DNA from: DAONDQ01 sp035402645 | GTDB taxonomy: Bacteria > Cloacimonadota > Cloacimonadia > Cloacimonadales > DAONDQ01 | Direction of reading: 5' to 3' | DNA length: 35,164 nucleotides | Assembly: GCA_035402645.1 (NCBI GenBank) | Contig: DAONDQ010000016.1 | Span: forward strand, 1-35,164 | In this document: piece by piece, positions 18,339-27,405 of the stretch | Numbering within the stretch: position 1 is the stretch's first letter | Layout: each line of letters opens with the position of its first letter | Notes under the pieces: generated by a model | Seen by the model: the letters and a program-made list of their open reading frames with translations, nothing else | Told to the model about the DNA's origin: nothing | The model's database searches: none | Made by a program: the position numbers and the translations under genes

Positions 18339-18438
18339 GGTAGTTGTTCCTTCAGGCAACGTGGCCTCATGGTTTACTTTGCAAACATTTTACTAATGGA
18401 CTTAAGTTCATTACACACAGGCTGAAGCAGTAACTACC
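18339..18438. repeat. Imperfect long inverted repeat in the 242-bp gap before the orphan gene
   Basis: The arm GGTAGTTGTTCCTTCAGGC (18339-18357) matches the complement of 18420-18438 at 14 or more of 19 positions (GGTAGTT and CTTCAG blocks), with about 60 bases between. It could be a structured RNA, a remnant of a small mobile element, or chance. Otherwise the gap 18262-18503 holds nothing I recognise. Confidence 0.35.
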
Positions 18439-18503
18439 AATTTATGGGGTCATAAATTTAATAAATGTTGACAGTGCTTTTTTGAAAAACAAATCATACA
18501 AAT

Positions 18504-19649
18504 ATGAATTTAATCTTATGTGGAGGGAAATTGAAATTACAGCATTTATTACCTATTTTAACTTGCTTGCTATATATTCCATCATTATGGTCTTTTCCCG
18601 TTTACGATATTGATGCTCTTTTACGAAGTTCTAATAATAAATCCATAAATAATGAAACACACTATATCCTCCAAGGCACCATCCCAGGTAACAGAGTATT
18701 TAGGAATTCTATTGAATCTCATAAATCTGAATATAAGTTGATGGCTCCATGGAACTATCCGTACTTAAGATTGGTAGATAAGGATAACCATACCATGTGG
18801 GTCACGACAAAATTAAGTATTACAGGGCCTGGAGAATGGGATGTTGCACCGCTTGATGAAACAAAAGAATATCCGATATTATCCCTGCACACAAGATCTG
18901 GATTTTTACTTAGAAATCATGAAACAATGCAATATATATTAAAACAATTTAATGGTGATGAAATCGAATTCCCCAATGAATTCAATTCTTACGGTGTTTA
19001 TGACGCAACTTACTATATCCCGGACAGTCTGCAAATAATTCATCCCTACTGGTATTTTTATCAACTTTCCGATACAGAAAACCCAATGGGTTTTGCTTTT
19101 ACAGATTCACTTGGCGGAATATTCTTTAAAAAAACGTATCGAACCAATACCGTACCACGATACAGTCCCATGTTTATCAGTCCAACTGCAAAGACTATCC
19201 TTATGATGGCTCCATATGATCCCAATCATACAAATTTCTTGCTTCTTTCCTGGACTGGAACGACAATCAAAGAGTATAAAAACATCCCTTTTTCTGCAAA
19301 TACGTATTATAATATCAAAGCCCCCGATTATGCAGTTTTATATACCACACAATCCAAAATGCAAATCATGGATTTAAGGAATGGTGAGTTCATTGCTGCC
19401 ATAATTGGACAGCAAATCAATATCACACAAGCTGATTCCACTTTGTATGCTGTTGTTCAGGCTGGAAAGAATATAGTTGTCATGGATGTTCTGAAAGGAA
19501 AAGTTTTACAGAATCTGAATGAGAGCACCAACTATGCTTTTCCAGAATCAAATCACAGACTCATGATTTCAAACGATGCCAAACAGGTTTGGATTTCAAG
19601 AGATGAATTCACGGAAGAACCCAGCACACTACATTTTATCAAAGAATAG
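18504..19649 (+). CDS. Secreted protein of unknown function
   Basis: The frame gives 381 aa from the ATG at 18504. A TTG at 18531 has GGAGGG just upstream (three to four bases, rather short) and would give a cleaner signal peptide (KLQHLLPILTCLLYIPSLWSFP) and 372 aa. The mature protein has no cysteines I would call structural and no family motif I recognise. The second half has short hydrophobic strands with repeated 'ILMMAPYDPN', 'YAVLYTTQSK', 'TLYAVVQAGKN' and 'HRLMISNDAKQVWIS' segments, suggestive of beta-propeller blades. The gene stands alone between repeat-rich gaps and looks more AT-rich than its neighbours, so acquisition by transfer is possible. Confidence 0.75.
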   Translation: MNLILCGGKLKLQHLLPILTCLLYIPSLWSFPVYDIDALLRSSNNKSINNETHYILQGTIPGNRVFRNSIESHKSEYKLMAPWNYPYLRLVDKDNHTMWVTTKLSITGPGEWDVAPLDETKEYPILSLHTRSGFLLRNHETMQYILKQFNGDEIEFPNEFNSYGVYDATYYIPDSLQIIHPYWYFYQLSDTENPMGFAFTDSLGGIFFKKTYRTNTVPRYSPMFISPTAKTILMMAPYDPNHTNFLLLSWTGTTIKEYKNIPFSANTYYNIKAPDYAVLYTTQSKMQIMDLRNGEFIAAIIGQQINITQADSTLYAVVQAGKNIVVMDVLKGKVLQNLNESTNYAFPESNHRLMISNDAKQVWISRDEFTEEPSTLHFIKE

Positions 19650-20160
19650 GATAGGTACCCGAAAAGGTAAAAACCATAGATTCATCAGAGTCACTTATAA
19701 AATCACTCCTCCTTTACCCCGAGATTACCGCAGGATTACCGCACCCTCGTGTTGTAAAGTATTGTTATTTATGCAGTTGTGTGTTTTTGAGGAGGTTTTC
19801 GTGGTTTCTGGCGGGTATGTGGGCTGTGAGCAATGAATCATACAGGTGAATTGTTCCGTCCTGACGGACTCCATTCTTCTTCTTACCATCCCCAGGAATG
19901 AATTCCTGGGCTAAGTGATAGTGTCCAAAGGTAAGGAAATCTTACGTTTTCAAATCTTAAATTCTTCGCTGTCCCTTCGATACGATATTGCTTTATCATG
20001 GATCCTTGACACTTCGTCAAGCTCAGTGCAGCGCTTCGCAAGGATGACAAACTCAATGAACCGTCTGGGCTACTCCCTTCTTCCTACTCCCTATTCCCTT
20101 CTGCAATTTTTATTTTTAACTTTTAATTTTTAATTAAGCGAAGCGCTGAACCTGTTACCT
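19650..20160. repeat. Intergenic mosaic of short palindromes and repeats
   Basis: I see no gene in this 511-bp stretch. It holds hairpin TCCGTC-CT-GACGGA (19855-19868), hairpin CCCAGGAA-TGAA-TTCCTGGG (19891-19910), and a nested repeat ATCCTTG...CAAGGAT (20002-20045) with TTGAC-N5-GTCAA inside. It also has an 11-bp perfect inverted pair CAGCGCTTCGC (20029-20039) / GCGAAGCGCTG (20138-20148), an AT-rich AACTTTT-type tract (about 20104-20135) and a short ACCTG repeat (20150-20160). These look like REP-type elements or their decayed remains. Reading frames here have no start signals or protein character. Confidence 0.6.
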
Positions 20161-20166
20161 AATGTT

Positions 20167-20185
20167 TATAATCCTTTTCTTGACA
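20167..20185 (+). promoter_or_regulatory. Possible promoter elements of the pfk-tkt operon
   Basis: A perfect TATAAT lies at 20167-20172 without a recognisable -35 box. A perfect TTGACA lies at 20180-20185 without a good -10. Either may drive the operon. The Shine-Dalgarno GAGAGG at 20215-20220 fixes the pfk start at 20227. Confidence 0.25.
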
Positions 20186-20226
20186 TAGTGCTACATTTCA
20201 AAATCTCATTCTTTGAGAGGTCAATT

Positions 20227-21327
20227 ATGAAAAAACGCATACTCATTACCACAGGTGGAGGCGATTGCCCCGGTCTGAATGCTGTTATCAGAGCGATCGT
20301 AAAGAGAGCGGAGCAGGATTCAGAAGAATGGGAAGTTTTGGGCAGTATAGATGCCTTCAATGGTGTATTGCTGGAACCCATGAACCTGATGAAACTGGAT
20401 ATGGAAAAAGTCGCAGGAATTCATGTCATGGGTGGTACTATCATTGGTACCACAAATAAAGGCGGTCCATTTGCCTGGCCTGTCAGAAACCAGGACGGAA
20501 CCTGGACGACTGTTGATCGCTCGGATGAACTCATTCGCATACTGCAGAACCAGAACATCGATGCGGTCATTAATATCGGTGGAGACGGTTCACAAAGAAT
20601 TTCCCAGGGATTGTTTGAAAAGGGATGCCCCATTATCGGCGTACCAAAGACAATAGATAACGACCTGTGCGATACGGATTTCACATTCGGCTTCCAGACC
20701 GCCGTCGACATTGCCACGGATGCTGTTGATAAACTTGTCACAACCGCTGCAAGTCATCACCGGATATTGATCCTGGAAGTGATGGGACGGTATGCCGGAT
20801 GGATCGCGCTTCATGCTGCCATAGCCGGTGGCGCTGAAGTATGCCTGATCCCGGAGATACCTTATCACATCGATAAGATTATTGCCGCACTGCATCAGCG
20901 TCTGTTTCATGGTAAGGGTTTTGCCAATATCGTGATCGCAGAGGGAGCACATCCTGTCGATGAAGGTATGTCATTTCACAGTGAGAAGGAAGTCGGCGCT
21001 ACCGAAAAGAAACTCGTAGGTGCAGCCATGAAGCTTTCTGCTGAATTAAAGAAAGCAGGCTTGGAAATCGATATCAGGGAAACCATCCTGGGTCATTTGC
21101 AACGCGGTGGACGTCCCAATGCATTTGATCGTATTCTTGCCACTCAATTTGGAGTAAAAGCATTTGAGATGGTAAAGGCAAAAGAATGGGGACGAATGGT
21201 TTCTTATCATCATCCGGATATTGTTTCCGTATCCATTAAGGAAGCCATTTCCAAATATCATTTGGTCAATCTTGATTCAGATTTGGTTAAAACCGCACGC
21301 GGTATTGGAATAAATTTAGGAGATTAA
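20227..21327 (+). CDS. 6-phosphofructokinase, PPi/ATP-mixed active site type
   Basis: The 366-aa protein phosphorylates fructose 6-phosphate in glycolysis. It has TTGGGDCPGLNAVI at the N-terminus, GGDGS at 118-122, PKTIDND at 140-146, 'MGRYAGWIA' and 'LGHLQRGG'. The phosphoryl-donor determinants disagree. The Gly in GGDGS (E. coli Gly104 position, G121) is the ATP type, whereas the Lys in PKTIDND (E. coli Gly124 position, K141) is the PPi type. This pattern is known from the group III/mixed-lineage enzymes, in which either donor is possible. Start at 20227 behind GAGAGG. It forms a tight operon with the transketolase, two bases apart. Confidence 0.93.
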   Translation: MKKRILITTGGGDCPGLNAVIRAIVKRAEQDSEEWEVLGSIDAFNGVLLEPMNLMKLDMEKVAGIHVMGGTIIGTTNKGGPFAWPVRNQDGTWTTVDRSDELIRILQNQNIDAVINIGGDGSQRISQGLFEKGCPIIGVPKTIDNDLCDTDFTFGFQTAVDIATDAVDKLVTTAASHHRILILEVMGRYAGWIALHAAIAGGAEVCLIPEIPYHIDKIIAALHQRLFHGKGFANIVIAEGAHPVDEGMSFHSEKEVGATEKKLVGAAMKLSAELKKAGLEIDIRETILGHLQRGGRPNAFDRILATQFGVKAFEMVKAKEWGRMVSYHHPDIVSVSIKEAISKYHLVNLDSDLVKTARGIGINLGD

Positions 21328-21329
21328 GG

Positions 21330-23219
21330 ATGGAAAAATTCACTCAAGAACAAATCAGTCATATCGCAGAGATTGCCAGACAGGCACGCGGTCATATATT
21401 AAAAATGACGACACTTGCCAATTCCGGTCATCCGGGTGGTTCCATGTCAACCATCGATATGATGCTAACCCTATATCATATGATTAAGAAGGATCCCCAG
21501 AATCCTGATTGGAAAGAAAGGGATCGCGTGATCGTCAGTAATGGGCACATATCTCCAGCAGTATATTCCACGCTTGGGTTGATGGGTTACTTCCCGATTG
21601 ATGATGCTGTTGCTCATTTCAGGCAAGCCGGTAGTATTTACGAAGGGCATGTGGAACGTGATGTCCCTGGAGTCGAATGGGGCACCGGAAATCTCGGACA
21701 GGGATTGTCAGCAGCTGTCGGCATGGCTCTTGCCTGTCGACTGCATAATATAGACAATCATTTTTACGTCTTCATGGGAGATGGTGAACAGCAAAAGGGA
21801 CAAATCAGTGAGGCACGCAGATTTGCCTTCAAATATGGTTTAAAGAATATCACAGTATTTGTCGATTACAACCAACTGCAGATCAGCGGTAACATTCATC
21901 ATGTCATGCCGCAGAAGATCGTGGAAAATTTTGTTTCAGACGGCTGGGATTTCATTGAAGTCATGGGACATGATATCGGTCAAGTCAACAGCGCCATTAT
22001 AAAAGCACGGCAAAATCCCGTTCCCACCTTGATTTTGGCTCATACAATCATGGGCAAGGGTATTCCCTTCATGGAAAACCTGGAAAAATACCATGGTTCA
22101 GCATTGAATGAAGAACAACTGGACGAAGCACTGAAGATACTCGGAATCGATAATGACTTACCGAGATTGAAGGACAAGCGGACAAAAGATCCCCTCCCAT
22201 GTTCACATAAAGAATTTGGATTTGTACCGGATGTCAATAAAGGCAAGAATCATATCTATGATAAAACAACGGATAACCGTTCCGCCTGGGGAACAGCAAT
22301 TGCCGAACTGGCTGCATTGAACAAGGATTCGCAAACTCCGATTGCCGTACTGGATTGTGATCTACAGACCAGCGTCAAGACAGGTGAATTCGAAAAAGCT
22401 ACCCCGGAAGCTTTCTTCCAGGGTGGTATCATGGAACACAACACAGCCGTCATTGCGGGAGCCATGTCCACAGCTGATGTGCAGGCTTTCTGGGCGGATT
22501 TTGGTGTGTTTGGTGTAGATGAAGCATATAACATGCAACGTCTCAGTGACATCAATAAGGGCAATATTAAGCTCGTTACCACTCACGTGGGTATCGATGT
22601 GGGTGAAGATGGGAAAACGCATCAGTGTATCGATTATGTGGGTTTAATGAACAATTTGTACCATTTCAGGGTCATTGTGCCCGCTGATCCAAATCAAACT
22701 GACAGAGCCGTGAGATGGGCAGCATCGATGTATGGAAATGTTCTCATTGCCATGGGACGCTCGAAATTAGACATCATCAGGAAAAAAGACGGCTCGATCT
22801 ATTATGATGACGATCATGAATTCATTTATGGTAAGGCTGATTTGATCAGGGAAGGAAGCAAGGCTGCCTTGTTTGTCATGGGAACACCTGCTACACGGGC
22901 AGTAAAAGTGATAGATCGCTTGGCTGCCGAAGGAATCGATATCCAGCTTTGGAATGTAGCTACACCCCTGGAAATCGATGCTGAAGCGCTGCTGAATGCA
23001 ATACATACAGGTTTGATCTTCACGTATGAAGATCATAATATGAAAACAGGATTGGGTGCATGCATCATTGAAAAGTTGAATGATATGCGCAGATTCGTAC
23101 CAGTCATTAGATTCGGAGTCGAAGATTATGCCTGTTCAGGTTCATCTGATGATGTTTTCGCAATGTGCAAACTGGATGAAGAATCAATCTATAAGAGAAT
23201 CAAAAAAGAATTGAATTAA
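21330..23219 (+). CDS. tkt: Transketolase
   Basis: The 629-aa full-length, single-chain enzyme transfers two-carbon ketol units in the pentose phosphate pathway, using thiamine diphosphate and Mg. SGHPGGS (32-38), GDGEQQKGQ (150-158) and N181 in 'VDYNQLQ' form the N-terminal cofactor site. The second half carries the pyrimidine-binding domain ('GGIMEHNTAVIAGAM', 'THVGIDVGEDGKTHQ') and a C-terminal domain with 'YEDHNMKTGLG'. The start at 21330 lies two bases after the pfk stop, with AGGAG inside the pfk end, so the genes are co-transcribed and probably coupled, linking glycolysis and the non-oxidative pentose pathway. A strong terminator follows. Confidence 0.96.
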   Translation: MEKFTQEQISHIAEIARQARGHILKMTTLANSGHPGGSMSTIDMMLTLYHMIKKDPQNPDWKERDRVIVSNGHISPAVYSTLGLMGYFPIDDAVAHFRQAGSIYEGHVERDVPGVEWGTGNLGQGLSAAVGMALACRLHNIDNHFYVFMGDGEQQKGQISEARRFAFKYGLKNITVFVDYNQLQISGNIHHVMPQKIVENFVSDGWDFIEVMGHDIGQVNSAIIKARQNPVPTLILAHTIMGKGIPFMENLEKYHGSALNEEQLDEALKILGIDNDLPRLKDKRTKDPLPCSHKEFGFVPDVNKGKNHIYDKTTDNRSAWGTAIAELAALNKDSQTPIAVLDCDLQTSVKTGEFEKATPEAFFQGGIMEHNTAVIAGAMSTADVQAFWADFGVFGVDEAYNMQRLSDINKGNIKLVTTHVGIDVGEDGKTHQCIDYVGLMNNLYHFRVIVPADPNQTDRAVRWAASMYGNVLIAMGRSKLDIIRKKDGSIYYDDDHEFIYGKADLIREGSKAALFVMGTPATRAVKVIDRLAAEGIDIQLWNVATPLEIDAEALLNAIHTGLIFTYEDHNMKTGLGACIIEKLNDMRRFVPVIRFGVEDYACSGSSDDVFAMCKLDEESIYKRIKKELN

Positions 23220-23235
23220 AATAACACACTGTAAA

Positions 23236-23267
23236 AAAAGGGGAGACTGATTTCAGTCTCCCCTTTT
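23236..23267. terminator. Bidirectional terminator between transketolase and lipoprotein genes
   Basis: A 15-bp perfect stem (23236-23250 with 23253-23267; core GGGGAGACTGA/TCAGTCTCCCC) is flanked by A-run and T-run, so it can stop transcripts from both strands. Confidence 0.92.
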
Positions 23268-23282
23268 CATATATGGGATTAC

Positions 23283-25679
23283 TTATTTAGCGCCATAGAT
23301 ATCAGCGAATATCTTGGTGAATAAGTTTTGTGTGTCTGTGGCATTCATATGAGCTAATGGGAAAGTAAACAAGTAACACTTGTTATTCGATGTGAAGTTC
23401 TTGATTCCAACAGGTTTTCCAGTGATCGCTTCATATTGTGCTTGAGTAGGTGTATAACTTGCTGTTCCATAATTCTTACACCCAAACCCGAACATATATG
23501 CTGCTGATGGGCTCTTACCTGTAATGTATGAAACAGGTGCCAAACCGTGTAACAAAGTTGCAATCTGGTGATAAATCGGATTCGTCAATTCCACATTCAC
23601 ATCTGAATATGGTGGATTGATTAACGATACACCCTTGATGAACCAGGGTTTTCCACCTGGAATACCAAAATTATTTCCTGATTGCAATGCTGTAATAGCA
23701 GTCAGGCTTCTTTCCAATCCAAAATATCTGGTTAGCATATCGAGATTCTTCTGCACAAATACCTGATTGATGGGTTGCAGGTTCTGACCACCGGAAATAA
23801 CCATATTCCCGCCATATCTCAAGTATAGTGATAAACCATCATTTTCCTTATCCAGTTCTGAACTTAGATATCCACCATCCGTATGGAAGATCACGAGTTT
23901 ATAGTTCTGAAGGTCTGAATAAGCGAGTTTTCTCTGTCTGATATCAGCGCTGACAACAATACTCTCATTCCATGCAGGTATGGATTCACGATCCAATTGA
24001 CTGCTGGAGATGGAATAATGAGATAATGATGGACTGACATACATGTTATACAGTGAATCGACGAAAGCATCGGGACAGAATGTGTTATTTGAAGGATCGT
24101 CGTCAACGATGAGAACATCGTGTCTGTTCATAGCAGAAACAGGTGGTATCAGGTAGAATGTGAAGACAGCAGGTGTGCGGTCGTATTCATCCTGTAAGTC
24201 AATTGCACGTACTTCGAATACATGCTTACCCTGTCCGAGATTCGTCAAAACCAGGACCTGTGCAATTGGGTCAGTCACATATACGCGGAGCCATTTCTTT
24301 CCATCAGGATCTGTGTGAATACGTTGTGGAATGAGAGGTGGGAAATTATACTGTTCATTATCCAGACGTAAGTCAAATCCAATCACTTCACTGTAGTAAT
24401 TTGTATCTAAACTGTCGAGAACGTTATCCTGCTTTCTATCATAAGGGTTATCCGTTGTACTTGGAACACCCGCTGAAGAAGTTGTACCATATTCGCCATG
24501 CCAGCCCCAACGAAGTGTGACCTTGAGATTCTGGCTATAAACGGCGGTGAATCTGCCCTGCCTGTCCTTAAAGAACGGTGTGGCATAATGATAACCTGAA
24601 GTAGTATACACGGATGGCAGTACTTCAGGAGTGGAATCGTCCAGGTAATCGATATAGTGATTATCACCAAGAGCAAGAATTCTCTGATGATAGAGAAGAG
24701 TCTGTGGGCGGAATCCTTCCTTCACGGCAAAACGAATTGTCTTGATATCGGAAACGATACCTGCCAGGTCATACCCTCTTGCTTTGATGATGGTCTGCGT
24801 AATTTGAACACCAGAACTGTTAAAATCCGGAATCAGAAGATTACCGGGAGTAGCAGGAACATGATTTGTTTTATAGAGTGCAAACTCATTGATTTTAGCG
24901 AGTCCAGCCGTACTGATCCAATTGGGTGTACGCAGTCTTACTTCATGAGTTGTAAGATTTGAATCATAGATGGCAAATTCGTAATGTGTGGCTTGATCAG
25001 TAAGGAAAGGATCAGTATCGATAATACCGAAATTCAGCTTTAAACCAGTACCGACCACACCACCATTCGGATTTCCCTTTGATGTGGATAATGTAATATC
25101 CGGTTTTGCAGAAGTTGCATTGAAGTATTTAACTGCCACATTACTTACTGCATTACGGTTATCTATACAAATCAATTCAAATTTGCTGATCTTCGGTATT
25201 GGATTTCCAAGGGAGTCAGAAGCAGGGAAGTTGATCACTGCATATTTCTGAGTAGTCCAAATAGTCTTCTTGGCAGAAACACTGTCGAGAGGAACCGACT
25301 GGTCAGCACCCGGCTTATAATGCAATACCCATCCATATTTCGGAGAAATAGCCTTGACTTCGTCAGGTGTATATTCGCCTGTCTCATCAATGAATTCATA
25401 ACCGGGAGTAGCAATTGGATTTCCATTCAAATCCAATACACGAAAAGCAAAACCTTTCACCACCCCATCAGTATCCATAGCGTTCCAGAATATTCTTGCC
25501 TGGAATGACTGCTGTGGAATACTTGATGATAATGAATCAGAACCTTCATAAGAAGTAATTTGAATGGATGGTGGATTGTTGGTTTTCAATTTTCCCTTAT
25601 CACAGCCTGCCATCATCATCATGGCAACACTGACAAGGATTAAAATCACGATTGACAGTCGCTGGAAACCTATCCGCAT
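23283..25679 (-). CDS. Large outer-envelope lipoprotein with a C-terminal Rossmann/GATase-like domain
   Basis: The 798-aa protein begins with a signal peptide ending in lipobox MMAGC (Cys26). The first part appears to be immunoglobulin/fibronectin-like ('NPPSIQITSYEGSD', 'ARIFWNAMDTDGVVKGFAFRV', later 'FEVRAIDLQDEYDRTPAVFTF'). The C-terminal third looks like an alpha/beta domain: VLIVDDDPSNN, 'NYKLVIFHTDGGYLS', 'LRYGGNMVISGGQNL', as in DUF4350/GATase1-like modules. I see no catalytic Cys-His pair I would trust. Start at 25679 has AGGAGG upstream. It stands alone, separated from the folD operon by 77 bp. Function unknown; binding or scaffolding at the cell surface is a guess. Confidence 0.85.
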   Translation of the reverse strand: MRIGFQRLSIVILILVSVAMMMMAGCDKGKLKTNNPPSIQITSYEGSDSLSSSIPQQSFQARIFWNAMDTDGVVKGFAFRVLDLNGNPIATPGYEFIDETGEYTPDEVKAISPKYGWVLHYKPGADQSVPLDSVSAKKTIWTTQKYAVINFPASDSLGNPIPKISKFELICIDNRNAVSNVAVKYFNATSAKPDITLSTSKGNPNGGVVGTGLKLNFGIIDTDPFLTDQATHYEFAIYDSNLTTHEVRLRTPNWISTAGLAKINEFALYKTNHVPATPGNLLIPDFNSSGVQITQTIIKARGYDLAGIVSDIKTIRFAVKEGFRPQTLLYHQRILALGDNHYIDYLDDSTPEVLPSVYTTSGYHYATPFFKDRQGRFTAVYSQNLKVTLRWGWHGEYGTTSSAGVPSTTDNPYDRKQDNVLDSLDTNYYSEVIGFDLRLDNEQYNFPPLIPQRIHTDPDGKKWLRVYVTDPIAQVLVLTNLGQGKHVFEVRAIDLQDEYDRTPAVFTFYLIPPVSAMNRHDVLIVDDDPSNNTFCPDAFVDSLYNMYVSPSLSHYSISSSQLDRESIPAWNESIVVSADIRQRKLAYSDLQNYKLVIFHTDGGYLSSELDKENDGLSLYLRYGGNMVISGGQNLQPINQVFVQKNLDMLTRYFGLERSLTAITALQSGNNFGIPGGKPWFIKGVSLINPPYSDVNVELTNPIYHQIATLLHGLAPVSYITGKSPSAAYMFGFGCKNYGTASYTPTQAQYEAITGKPVGIKNFTSNNKCYLFTFPLAHMNATDTQNLFTKIFADIYGAK

Positions 25680-25756
25680 ACTATCCTCCTCTATCTTATC
25701 TACACATTACACTATTTTTGGTCTTTATTTCCATTTATTTTAATTAAGTCAATAAA

Positions 25757-26629
25757 TTATTTTGTCTTTTCCTGTGATTCTTTCGCCTGGAAAGTGTTTC
25801 TCAATAAACGATAAGTTGTTACGCTTCCAACTCCACCTGGTACAGGAGTTATTGCAGACGCAATTTCAACACATGAATTGTAATCGACATCACCAACATA
25901 ATGAGGTTTCCCTTCATGATCCAGGACTTCATTAATACCCACATCCAGTACAATGGAACCATACTTCAGCATATCTCCTGTCACGAATTCCGGCTTACCA
26001 ATCGCCACGATCAGGATATCCGCCTGCCTGGTTATCTCCGTCATATTGCGGGTTTGACTGTGACAGACCGTTACAGTGGCATTCCCTATCTCTTTCTTTT
26101 GAAGTAATAGATTTGCAAGAGGTTTGCCGACGATATTACTTCTACCAATGATCACGACATGCTTACCGTGAGGATGGATTCCATAGAAATCCATCATCTC
26201 AAGCACAGCAGCCGGAGTACACGGAACCAGACCATCCTTCTCCAACATGATATTCCCAAGATTAATCGGATGGAATCCATCGACATCCTTGGATGGTTCG
26301 ATTGCCATCACGATTTCATCTTCATCGATGTGTGAAGGGAATGGCTTTTGAAGCATGATGCCATTTACACCGGGATCCAGATTCATTCGCTTTATCAATT
26401 GAAGAAGATCAGTCTGAGTCGTTTCAATCGGTAAACGATGTACTTGAACGATGATACCGGTCTTTGTCCCCTGTTTCTCTACATTCTGAACATAAAAACG
26501 TGAAGCAGGCTCATCTCCAAGAACGATAACAGAGAGAATAGGCTTTTGAACAAGTTTCTGAACTTGAACCGCAAGCTGTTCATACCTTTCCTTGAGCAGA
26601 GGCTTTGCACTTAAGACGGTTGCGCTCAC
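25757..26629 (-). CDS. folD: Bifunctional methylenetetrahydrofolate dehydrogenase/cyclohydrolase
   Basis: The 290-aa protein oxidises methylene-THF and hydrolyses methenyl-THF to formyl-THF. Motifs: 'GVNGIMLQKPFPSHID', KDVDGFHP, VVIIGRSNIVGKPLANLL (NAD(P) site), 'TVTVCHSQTRN' and 'ITPVPGGVGSVTTYRLL'. One key position is unusual. In E. coli the substrate-site YxxxK motif has Tyr50 and Lys54; here Tyr46 is kept but the Lys position is Val50, with a Lys two residues later (K52). The start is a GTG that overlaps the stop of the upstream phosphoesterase by four bases, so the two are coupled. It is the last gene of the long infC operon. Confidence 0.95.
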   Translation of the reverse strand: MSATVLSAKPLLKERYEQLAVQVQKLVQKPILSVIVLGDEPASRFYVQNVEKQGTKTGIIVQVHRLPIETTQTDLLQLIKRMNLDPGVNGIMLQKPFPSHIDEDEIVMAIEPSKDVDGFHPINLGNIMLEKDGLVPCTPAAVLEMMDFYGIHPHGKHVVIIGRSNIVGKPLANLLLQKKEIGNATVTVCHSQTRNMTEITRQADILIVAIGKPEFVTGDMLKYGSIVLDVGINEVLDHEGKPHYVGDVDYNSCVEIASAITPVPGGVGSVTTYRLLRNTFQAKESQEKTK

Positions 26630-27405
26630 ACATTCTCCCTTAAACGCTGGATATGGGTTGCCAGTCCGGTTTCTGCATCTATCTCGACAATCACACCATT
26701 GATTTGATTTCCGGTATCAGCCACTTCATATCGCAGAGGCATCCCGGTTATCATCTTCTCGATGATGATCTCCTTGCGGATACCGATCACTGAATCATGC
26801 GGTCCCGTCATACCTGCATCCGTGAGATATGCTGTCCCATTGGGCAGAATTTCTTCATCAGCGGTCTGAATATGGGTATGAGTACCAATCATGGCACTGA
26901 TCCTGCCATCGAAGTTCATTCCGAAGGCACGCTTTTCAGCAGTGGATTCAGCATGGAAATCTACGAAAATCGACTTTGTATGTTCGTGAAGAACCGGAAG
27001 CAGTTCCTCCATGATAAAATACGGTGAAAGAGCAGTTGTCATGAATGCTTGTCCAACGAGCGAGACGATGGCAATCGTCTCCCCATTCTCACATTGTGCA
27101 ATGACAAACTGATTCCCGATTGCTCCAGGCGGGTAATTGGCAGGACGTACGATTCGCTTCTCTGCCCTGAGATAATCGTGTGATTCCTGCCTATCCCATA
27201 AATGATTACCACTGGTCAGGATATCGATATCACAAGAAAAAAGCTCCTTGGCTGTACGCTCCGTTACTCCCCTGCCGTCAGCAATATTCTCGCAATTGGC
27301 GATGCACAGGTCTATACCATATTCCTTGCGGTAATATGGTACATAATCCTGGGCAATGGTACGTCCTGGTTTGCCGAAAATATCACCGAGAAAGAGAATT
27401 CGCAT
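26626..27405 (-). CDS. YmdB-type metallophosphoesterase (TIGR00282 family)
   Basis: The 259-aa protein is a calcineurin-like dimetal phosphoesterase. It has 'MRILFLGDIFGKPGR' (first Asp ligand), 'IANCENIADGRGVT', 'LTSGNHLWD', 'VDFHAESTAEK' and 'IGTHTHIQTADE', in the order of the YmdB/TIGR00282 family, whose members hydrolyse 2',3'-cyclic nucleotides. Its ATG overlaps the stop of the upstream rny by one base (TAATG). The rny-ymdB pair is common in bacteria, consistent with a role in RNA turnover and signalling. Confidence 0.94.
   Translation of the reverse strand: MRILFLGDIFGKPGRTIAQDYVPYYRKEYGIDLCIANCENIADGRGVTERTAKELFSCDIDILTSGNHLWDRQESHDYLRAEKRIVRPANYPPGAIGNQFVIAQCENGETIAIVSLVGQAFMTTALSPYFIMEELLPVLHEHTKSIFVDFHAESTAEKRAFGMNFDGRISAMIGTHTHIQTADEEILPNGTAYLTDAGMTGPHDSVIGIRKEIIIEKMITGMPLRYEVADTGNQINGVIVEIDAETGLATHIQRLRENV

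Noticed and set aside
19576..20133. Short plus-strand frames in the gap before pfk (86 and 72 aa)
   Set aside because: They run through palindromic repeats, have no ribosome binding sites and look unlike proteins.
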